In this document: positions 15,961-21,327 of the stretch, in pieces
Layout of the letters: each line of letters opens with the position of its first letter
Position numbering within the stretch: position 1 is the stretch's first letter
DNA from: an uncultured Chromatiaceae bacterium
Lineage (GTDB): Bacteria > Pseudomonadota > Gammaproteobacteria > Enterobacterales > Alteromonadaceae
Assembly: GCA_946482325.1 (NCBI GenBank)
Contig: CAMLRA010000058.1
Span: 1 to 21,327, forward strand
Length of the DNA stretch: 21,327 nt
Direction: 5' to 3'
Notes under the pieces: generated by a model
Databases searched by the model: none
What the model saw: the letters and a program-made list of their open reading frames with translations, nothing else
Told to the model about the DNA's origin: nothing
Position numbers and translations under genes: made by a program

Positions 15961-17447
15961 TGCAACACCTGGCGATTTTGCCTGTACTGCTGCCGGCACT
16001 GTTTGCTGTCCTGCTGTTATTGCAACCGCTGCAGGCGGCGGTAAAGTTCCGGCGTGTTGGCAGTGTGCTGGCGATGCTATTGAATCTGCTGGCTGCGACG
16101 GCGTTACTGTGGCAGCAAACCAATGTTCCGGCCAGCCATTATTTGCTGGGCAATTGGCCGGAACCCTTTGGAATTCTATTGGTTGCGGATCAATTATCGA
16201 CGCTGTTTGTCTGGCTCACGACATTGCTGACATTCGCGGTTGCAGTCTATAGCTGCAGTGGGGACGATGAAAAAGGCGCGTATTTTCATCCGTTACTGCA
16301 TTTTTTGCTGATGGGTTTAAATGGCGCTTTTCTGACCGGTGATCTGTTTAACCTTTTTGTATTTTTTGAAGTGCTGCTTATTGCCTCTTATGGTTTGCTG
16401 GTACACGGCGGCGGTAAAAAGCGCATCCATTCGGCGTTACATTATGTGGTGCTGAACCTTGTTGGTTCCGCCTTGTTTTTGCTGGCGCTGGCTTTGTTGT
16501 ATGCAATGCTTGGGTCTTTGCATATGGCGGATATGGCGCAGCGCATCAGCACGTTAACGCCTTCTGAAACGCTGGGCGTCAAGGCTGCCGCAGGGCTGTT
16601 ACTCATCGTATTTGGCTTAAAAGCGGCATTGTTGCCATTACACTTCTGGTTGCCGGCTGCCTATAGCCAGGCGAGCGCTCCTGTGGCGGCGGTGTTTGCT
16701 GTGATGACCAAAGTTGGCGTTTATAGCCTGCTGCGGGTCTTTGGCCTGTTGTTTGGCACCAGCGCTGGCGCTTTAAGTGGATATGGCGACACGGTGCTGT
16801 TTTGGGGTGGTTTACTGACGATGTTGCTGGCAGCTGCGATGGTGCTCGCTGCAGTGGATTTAAAGAAGCTGGCGGCCGCGTTGGTGTTGCTGTCAGCCGG
16901 GACGCTGTTGGCGGCGCTGGGCAGCGGTGATGCACAAGTGAAAGCCGCAGCGCTGTATTATGCTGTGCATTCCAGCTGGATTGGCGCTATTTGGTATCTG
17001 CTGTCGGATTTGATTGCCCGTCAGCGGGGCAGTGTTGGTGACCGGCTGGTGCCCGGGCCACGTTTGCCGCAGGCGACTTTATTGGGTTGGCTCTTTGTAT
17101 TCAGTGCTTTGGTGGTGATTGGCATGCCACCGTTCTCAGGCTTTGTCGCAAAGTTATGGCTGATCCAGGGACTCACCAGCACCAAGCACGGCATGCTGCT
17201 CATTGGCATGTTGCTGCTGAGTAGTCTGGCGGTGCTGGTCGCATTCAGCCGTGCCGGCAGTGTGTTGTTCTGGCGCGCACAGCCGCCGGTTGCGGCCCAG
17301 ACAATTGCCTATGCGGAGCGAACACCGGTGTTTGCCATCGTGCTGCTGCTCTTAGCCGGGCTACAGTTGGTATTGTTTGGTCAGTGGTGGACACAGTTCT
17401 GTGCTGATGCGATTGCCCAGTTGACAGCTGTGAGGGGAGGTTACTGA
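15960..17447 (+). CDS. mrpD: Mrp antiporter subunit D (NuoM/N-like)
   Basis: This 495-residue polytopic subunit is homologous to NuoM/NuoN. FNLFVFFEVLLIASYGLL carries Glu137, FGLKAALLPLHFWLPAAY carries Lys221, and VMTKVGVYSLLRV carries Lys251. These are the conserved charged residues of the proton channel, close in number to those of the Bacillus MrpD. The gene starts in the TGATG overlap with mrpC and ends in a TGATG overlap with mrpE. A GGGGAGG just before its end provides the ribosome binding site for mrpE. Confidence 0.95.
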   Translation: MQHLAILPVLLPALFAVLLLLQPLQAAVKFRRVGSVLAMLLNLLAATALLWQQTNVPASHYLLGNWPEPFGILLVADQLSTLFVWLTTLLTFAVAVYSCSGDDEKGAYFHPLLHFLLMGLNGAFLTGDLFNLFVFFEVLLIASYGLLVHGGGKKRIHSALHYVVLNLVGSALFLLALALLYAMLGSLHMADMAQRISTLTPSETLGVKAAAGLLLIVFGLKAALLPLHFWLPAAYSQASAPVAAVFAVMTKVGVYSLLRVFGLLFGTSAGALSGYGDTVLFWGGLLTMLLAAAMVLAAVDLKKLAAALVLLSAGTLLAALGSGDAQVKAAALYYAVHSSWIGAIWYLLSDLIARQRGSVGDRLVPGPRLPQATLLGWLFVFSALVVIGMPPFSGFVAKLWLIQGLTSTKHGMLLIGMLLLSSLAVLVAFSRAGSVLFWRAQPPVAAQTIAYAERTPVFAIVLLLLAGLQLVLFGQWWTQFCADAIAQLTAVRGGY

Positions 17448-17959
17448 TGCGAAACAGCTTATTTGCCACACCGCTGCGTAGTGTGTTGTTGTTTCTGGTT
17501 TGGTGCGCTTTGCATAACAGCGTCTCGCCTGTAGTGCTGCTGAGCGGTTTGATTCTGGCATTGTTGCTCCCATGGCTTAGCCGCGGTTTTCGTGAAGCAC
17601 AGCCCCAAATCACCCGTTACGGTCTGTTTGCTCGTTATCTGTTGATGGTGTTGTGGGATATTGTCGTCGCCAATTTACAGGTGGTGAAAGTCGTGCTGGG
17701 GCGTAACAGCGCACTGAAACCTGGTTTTGTCTTGTTACCGTTGGATTTACGTGAGCCTTTACCACTGACTATTCTGGCAGCCACTATTTGCCTCACCCCA
17801 GGCACCGTCAGTGCAGAGCTTTTGCCGCATCAGGCTGGCGATCCCCCCCGGTATTTATTGCTGCATGTGCTGGATTTGCAGGATGAAGAGGCACTGATCC
17901 GCGAGTTGAAACAACGTTATGAAGCGCCGTTGCAGGAGATATTCGCATGTTCAGTCTGA
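17447..17959 (+). CDS. mrpE: Mrp antiporter subunit E
   Basis: This 170-residue subunit has two N-terminal transmembrane segments (NSVSPVVLLSGLILALLLPWL region) and a cytoplasmic domain. ILAATICLTPGTVSAEL is the MnhE signature. A run of seven C residues near 17843-17849 keeps the frame. The start overlaps the mrpD stop by one base, and the end overlaps mrpF by 13 bases. MrpE is needed for full antiport in characterised systems although its mechanism is unclear. Confidence 0.94.
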   Translation: MRNSLFATPLRSVLLFLVWCALHNSVSPVVLLSGLILALLLPWLSRGFREAQPQITRYGLFARYLLMVLWDIVVANLQVVKVVLGRNSALKPGFVLLPLDLREPLPLTILAATICLTPGTVSAELLPHQAGDPPRYLLLHVLDLQDEEALIRELKQRYEAPLQEIFACSV

Positions 17960-18216
17960 TTCTGCTCGGTGTGATGGCAGTGATTCTTTTAGCGCTTTGT
18001 CTGAACATGCTGTCGCTATTACGGGGGCCGGCTGTCGCTGACCGCTTACTGGCACTCGATACTATGTATATCAATAGCATCGCTTTGTTATTGGTGTACG
18101 GCATCTATGCCAGCAGCCAGCTGTACTTTGAAGCAGCACTGCTGATTGCGATGCTGGGGTTTGTCAGCACTGTGGCCGTGTGCAAGTTCCTGCTGCGTGG
18201 CGATATTATCGAATAG
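17947..18216 (+). CDS. mrpF: Mrp antiporter subunit F
   Basis: This 89-residue protein has three transmembrane helices. LRGPAVADRLLALDTMYINS is the MnhF/MrpF pattern, with the conserved aspartates lining the proposed cation path. The last helix contains ALLIAMLGFVSTVAVCKFLL. It overlaps mrpE by 13 bases and ends within the ribosome binding site of mrpG. Confidence 0.94.
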   Translation: MFSLILLGVMAVILLALCLNMLSLLRGPAVADRLLALDTMYINSIALLLVYGIYASSQLYFEAALLIAMLGFVSTVAVCKFLLRGDIIE

Positions 18217-18224
18217 GAGGCGTG

Positions 18225-18560
18225 ATGACTGGACTGGAATGGCTGATTAGCAGTTTGCTGTGCGCCGGAGCGCTATTTGTCTTGCTAGGCTCTGTGGCGC
18301 TGCTGAAACTACCAGATTTTTATACCCGCTTACATGGCCCGACCAAAGCAACGACTTTGGGACTGGGGAGTCTGGTGCTGGCGTCTCTGGCTTATTTTAA
18401 TCTGCAGCTACAAACTTTGAGTTTGCAACAGCTGTTAATTGCGTTGTTTTTGTTTATTTCAGCGCCTGTGACAGCACATTTGCTGATTAAAGTGGCGATG
18501 CATCACAAGCTGAAACATCATCAAAATACTCAGGGTGTGGACAAGCTGCCGGCAGACTAG
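18225..18560 (+). CDS. mrpG: Mrp antiporter subunit G
   Basis: This 111-residue protein has three transmembrane helices. KLPDFYTRLHGPTKATTLGLG is the MnhG/MrpG signature. A perfect AGGAGG (18215-18220) that overlaps the mrpF stop lies 4 bases before the ATG at 18225. An upstream in-frame GTG at 18180 lies inside mrpF and lacks a ribosome binding site. The soluble tail is histidine- and lysine-rich. The stop codon lies in an 18-bp palindrome. Confidence 0.93.
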   Translation: MTGLEWLISSLLCAGALFVLLGSVALLKLPDFYTRLHGPTKATTLGLGSLVLASLAYFNLQLQTLSLQQLLIALFLFISAPVTAHLLIKVAMHHKLKHHQNTQGVDKLPAD

Positions 18561-18567
18561 TCTGCCG
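18550..18567. repeat. 18-bp perfect palindrome across the mrpG stop codon
   Basis: CGGCAGACTAGTCTGCCG is its own reverse complement. As RNA it can form a stem on either strand, at the meeting point of the convergent mrp and npr transcripts (31 bases between coding ends). No T tract follows. It may act as a bidirectional weak terminator or 3' stabiliser. Confidence 0.6.
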
Positions 18568-18591
18568 TTACCCGGGCGAATTGCGGGGAGG

Positions 18592-18867
18592 TTAGTTTTC
18601 GTCGAAGCCGGCGCGGATCAGCGTGGTGACTGCAGTTAAAGCCGCCTCTGCCTGTGTCCCTGTGGCGACCACATCAACGTTTTTGCCTTTACTGCTGGCG
18701 AGCATCAGCAACGCCAACACACTGCTGGCGTCGGCACTGCGGCCTTCCTGCTGCAATTCAATTTTGGCGTCAAACTGCATGCAAAGCTGCGCCAGCTTGG
18801 TGGCAGCACGGGCATGTAATCCTAGTTGATTGACGATAGTGACGGTTTCTTTAAAGCTATTTGCCAT
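18592..18867 (-). CDS. npr: Nitrogen-PTS phosphocarrier NPr (HPr-like)
   Basis: This 91-residue protein is of the HPr family. NQLGLHARAATKLAQ carries the phosphorylated histidine, His18. Later, ADASSVLALLMLASSKG is the regulatory-site region with its serine. It passes phosphate from EI-Ntr (PtsP, not in this window) to PtsN. Its place after rpoN-hpf-ptsN-rapZ identifies it as NPr rather than the sugar-PTS HPr. Its start overlaps the end of rapZ by 11 bases, implying coupling. Confidence 0.95.
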   Translation of the reverse strand: MANSFKETVTIVNQLGLHARAATKLAQLCMQFDAKIELQQEGRSADASSVLALLMLASSKGKNVDVVATGTQAEAALTAVTTLIRAGFDEN

Positions 18868-19714
18868 GGTGACGGACTAACTCCCGGTGACGGATTTGCA
18901 CGTCTTCGCGTAAGGCTCGGAAACTCTCCGCCAAAGACTCGACAATATAAACAGAGCGGTGCTGGCCGCCGGTACAGCCAATGGCAATGGTCAGATAGCT
19001 GCGGTTATTGCGTTCCAGATGTGGTAACCAGGTGCTGATAAAGCTATTGATTTGCCATGTATATTTGGCCACAACCGGCTGGGCTTCCAGATAGTCTTTT
19101 ACCGGCTGGTCCAGGCCTGTCAGAATTTTCAGCTCAGGTTCCCAATGCGGATTGGGTAAGAATCGCGCATCAAACACAAAGTCGGCGTCTTTGGGAATGC
19201 CATATTTAAAACCAAAGGATTCAAACAACATCACCAGCCGGCCGGTTTTTTGGCCCAGGATCCGCTCGCGCAGCTGTTCGGTTAACTGATGCACGTTGAG
19301 TTCTGTGGTGTCGATGTACAAATCCGCGCGGCTGGAAATTGGGTCTAACAGCTGCTGCTCACGCTGAATGGCTTCGTCTAACGACATCGCCTGATGTGAC
19401 AACGGGTGCAGGCGGCGGGTTTCGCTGAAACGTTTAATCAGGCTGGTATGGTCGGCGTCGAGGTATAAAATCGTCAGCTCGACCTTGCGTGGCAGGTAAG
19501 ACAGGATTTCGGTTAACTCTTCCGGTTCCTGCGGCAGGTTGCGCACATCGATGCTGACCGCAACCCGCTCGTACTGTCCCATCACCGCATTGGCGAGGGT
19601 AGGCAGTAAGTTGACCGGGATATTGTCGACACAGTAGTAGCCCAGATCTTCCATTACCCGTAATGCTACGGATTTGCCGGAACCAGATCTGCCGCTGACT
19701 ACCAGGAGTTTCAT
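18857..19714 (-). CDS. rapZ: RNase adapter protein RapZ
   Basis: This 285-residue protein has a Walker A motif GRSGSGKS (8-15), the segment VSIDVRNLP (53-61) and the C-terminal GCTGGQHRSVYIVESLAE. The basic tail (IRHRELVRHHGK) resembles the RNA-binding end of the E. coli protein. In E. coli RapZ binds the small RNA GlmZ, directs RNase E to it and so tunes glucosamine-6-phosphate synthase. It also binds GlcN6P. The gene overlaps ptsN by 4 bases (ATGA) and npr by 11. Confidence 0.97.
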   Translation of the reverse strand: MKLLVVSGRSGSGKSVALRVMEDLGYYCVDNIPVNLLPTLANAVMGQYERVAVSIDVRNLPQEPEELTEILSYLPRKVELTILYLDADHTSLIKRFSETRRLHPLSHQAMSLDEAIQREQQLLDPISSRADLYIDTTELNVHQLTEQLRERILGQKTGRLVMLFESFGFKYGIPKDADFVFDARFLPNPHWEPELKILTGLDQPVKDYLEAQPVVAKYTWQINSFISTWLPHLERNNRSYLTIAIGCTGGQHRSVYIVESLAESFRALREDVQIRHRELVRHHGK

Positions 19715-20181
19715 TTGGCAGTTCCTGTGTCGGCGCAGCTTAACAACAACTGGTACAGGGCTTGATCAGAACCAGCATGACGAATTTTGCGGGTGATCTC
19801 TTTTTGACTTAGCAAACGGGCGATGCCGGCAAGTGTAGTCAGATGCGTCTGGCATTGATTTTCCGGGATCAGGATAGCGCAAAAGATGTCTACCGCCTGA
19901 TTATCAATGGCATCAAACTGGATGGCATCCTGGCTGACAACAAACACCAGAACCGGTGACGTTACACCTTTGAGCTTGCCATGCGGAATGGCGATACCAC
20001 CACCAATCCCGGTCGACCCCAACTTTTCCCGAGCCATCAAAGCTTCGAATACTGTCGATTCAGCAAGCTCCGGCATGTGCAGATGCGCAAGTTCCGCAAT
20101 GTATTCGAGGATGCGTTTTTTACTATTAAAAAGGACCGCACTTTTTGTGCAGTCCTCCGATAACATTGAGCTTAGGTTCAT
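19711..20181 (-). CDS. ptsN: PTS IIA-like nitrogen-regulatory protein PtsN
   Basis: This 156-residue EIIA-Ntr protein carries the phosphorylation site His67 in GGGIAIPHGKL. STVFEALMAREKLGSTGIG and VDIFCAILIPENQ are typical of the family. It accepts phosphate from NPr and in E. coli regulates K+ transport and sensor kinases rather than moving sugar. It is 11 bases downstream of hpf. The Shine-Dalgarno is weak (TCTGGA). Confidence 0.96.
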   Translation of the reverse strand: MNLSSMLSEDCTKSAVLFNSKKRILEYIAELAHLHMPELAESTVFEALMAREKLGSTGIGGGIAIPHGKLKGVTSPVLVFVVSQDAIQFDAIDNQAVDIFCAILIPENQCQTHLTTLAGIARLLSQKEITRKIRHAGSDQALYQLLLSCADTGTAK

Positions 20182-20192
20182 AAATCCAGAGT

Positions 20193-20480
20193 TCAGTGAC
20201 GAGAAATTTTCTCTTTGTGTTTGATGACCTGACGATCCAGTTTGTCGATCAGGAGGTCAATCGCGGCGTACATATTATCATCTTCACACTGCGCAAACAC
20301 CTCTCCGCCGTTTAAATGCAGTTTAGCCTCGGCGATTTGTTTTAACTTCTCGACATTGAGCACGACATGCACATTGTTGATATGGTCAAAATGTCTCTCA
20401 AGTTTGGCAAATTTGCTGTCTACATATTCTCTCAGTGCTGCAGTAATTTCTACATGACGACCAGTTAGATTAATTTGCAT
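20193..20480 (-). CDS. hpf: Ribosome hibernation promoting factor (short HPF)
   Basis: This 95-residue protein binds the 30S subunit in stationary phase and promotes 100S ribosome dimers. MQINLTGRHVEITAALREYV, KFAKLERHFDHINNVHVVL and DNMYAAIDLLIDKLDRQ align with short HPF/YhbH. No C-terminal dimerisation domain of long HPF is present. The ATG at 20480 is chosen because GGA lies 7 bases upstream; the ATG at 20486 has only one base of spacing. The start then matches E. coli HPF. Confidence 0.95.
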   Translation of the reverse strand: MQINLTGRHVEITAALREYVDSKFAKLERHFDHINNVHVVLNVEKLKQIAEAKLHLNGGEVFAQCEDDNMYAAIDLLIDKLDRQVIKHKEKISRH

Positions 20481-20509
20481 AGACATTTCCTTCTTAGATG
20501 AGCACTTAC

Positions 20510-21327
20510 TTAAAGCAAGCTCTTGCGCTGATTAGACGGCGGAATATAAAGCGATTCCCGGTACTTGGCGATGGTTCGCCGCGCCACGTTAATCCCTTGC
20601 TCCGACAGGATCTCAGCCATTCTGCTGTCACTCAGCGGTTTGGCCGGATTTTCCGCTGCCACCAATTTCTTAATAAAGGCCCGGATAGCAGTTGATGAAC
20701 ATTCACCACCGCTCTCTGTACTGACATGACTGGAAAAGAAGAACTTAAGTTCAAAAATTCCGCGCGGAGTATGCATATATTTCTGGGTGGTAACCCGGGA
20801 AATGGTTGATTCGTGCATGCCGACCATCTCTGCCACATCATTGAGCACCATAGGCTTCATGGCTTCTTCGCCGTGTTCAAAAAACGCCTGCTGTTGCTGC
20901 ACTATACAGTTGGCCACTTTTAATAACGTTTCGTTGCGACTTTCCAGACTTTTCAGAAACCACTTCGCTTCCTGCAAGTGTGAGCGAATAAACTGACTGT
21001 CTGATGAGTTCCGCACTTGTCGCGACATTGCCGCGTATTGTTCATTGATTCTGATCTTTGGAAAGGCATCCGGGTTCAGTTCAACCATCCAGCGGCCTTT
21101 CACTTTTTTAACAGACACATCCGGAATGGTATATTGCTGTTCTTCCCGGATCACGTCCGCACCGGGGCGCGGATTCAGACTGTGGATGAGCCGCATCACT
21201 TCACGCAGGTCATCTTCTTTCAGTTTAGACACACGCATCAGAGAACGGAAATCGCGATTGGCTAAATATTCGCTGTGATGCTTAATAATGTCGCAGGTTT
21301 CTTTCAGGAAAGGGGTGTCAGGTGCAA
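20510..21327 (-). CDS. rpoN: RNA polymerase sigma-54 factor, C-terminal part
   Basis: The frame is open to the window edge, so only the last 271 residues are seen; the N-terminal activator-contact region is missing. Visible parts are the core-binding region ([24 protein letters not shown]), the helix-turn-helix ([20 protein letters not shown]) and the RpoN box [10 protein letters not shown], which reads the -24 promoter element. The end is normal ([12 protein letters not shown]). It precedes hpf by about 30 bases and leads the rpoN-hpf-ptsN-rapZ-npr cluster found in many gammaproteobacteria. Confidence 0.97.
   Translation of the reverse strand, partial: APDTPFLKETCDIIKHHSEYLANRDFRSLMRVSKLKEDDLREVMRLIHSLNPRPGADVIREEQQYTIPDVSVKKVKGRWMVELNPDAFPKIRINEQYAAMSRQVRNSSDSQFIRSHLQEAKWFLKSLESRNETLLKVANCIVQQQQAFFEHGEEAMKPMVLNDVAEMVGMHESTISRVTTQKYMHTPRGIFELKFFFSSHVSTESGGECSSTAIRAFIKKLVAAENPAKPLSDSRMAEILSEQGINVARRTIAKYRESLYIPPSNQRKSLL

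Noticed and set aside
12818..17447. Complex I (NuoL/NuoK/NuoN) genes
   Set aside because: The A, C and D products are homologous to these, but the MrpB domain fusion and the following MnhE, F and G signatures define an Mrp antiporter.
18180..18224. Upstream GTG start for mrpG
   Set aside because: It lies within mrpF and lacks a ribosome binding site, whereas AGGAGG precedes the ATG at 18225.

Overview
The window looks like chromosomal DNA of a free-living gammaproteobacterium. Gene order (rpmB-rpmG-mutM; rpoN-hpf-ptsN-rapZ-npr), a TonB/outer-membrane physiology, NhaB plus Mrp Na+/H+ antiporters and moderate GC point to the Alteromonadales/Chromatiaceae side (Rheinheimera- or Alishewanella-like). 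The genus is an inference from protein style and not proven. I see no insertion sequence, phage, CRISPR, tRNA or rRNA, and almost every base is explained by ordinary compact gene layout.

Layout. (1) 1-1914, plus strand: ribosomal proteins L28 and L33 with a strong terminator, then an unknown single-TM protein and the DNA repair glycosylase MutM. (2) 1917-4039, minus strand: an Omp85-type outer-membrane protein with a single POTRA-like region, and a small unknown periplasmic protein, with a perfect 12-bp-stem hairpin between them. (3) 4145-8200, plus strand: a promoter, a TPP riboswitch and a four-gene thiamine salvage operon (TonB-dependent receptor, YkoF-type thiamine-binding protein, PnuT permease, thiamine kinase). 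A 60-aa helix-turn-helix protein is encoded antisense to the end of the kinase gene. (4) 8600-10735: a signal-peptide-bearing oligopeptidase B. (5) 11076-12644: NhaB. (6) 12818-18560: a six-gene Mrp operon (mrpA and mrpB fused, then C, D, E, F, G) with overlapping start and stop codons. (7) 18592-21327, minus strand: the nitrogen-PTS/sigma-54 cluster, entered from the edge as a partial rpoN followed by hpf, ptsN, rapZ and npr.

How the parts work together. The thiamine cassette is the most complete system: outer-membrane capture, inner-membrane transport, cytosolic binding and phosphorylation trapping, all under feedback by the end product TPP. The riboswitch leader contains a small hairpin that occludes the receptor's ribosome binding site, and one of its strands could alternatively pair with the aptamer's P5 arm, which suggests a translational switch. 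NhaB and Mrp together form a Na+/pH homeostasis block. The rpoN cluster links sigma-54, ribosome hibernation, PTS-Ntr phosphorelay and RapZ control of amino-sugar synthesis.

The best candidates for undescribed biology are the thiamine cassette's stand-alone YkoF protein, the antisense HTH gene at its end, the divergent periplasmic protein beside the riboswitch, and the altered signature loop in the Omp85 protein. None amounts to a clearly new system from sequence alone.
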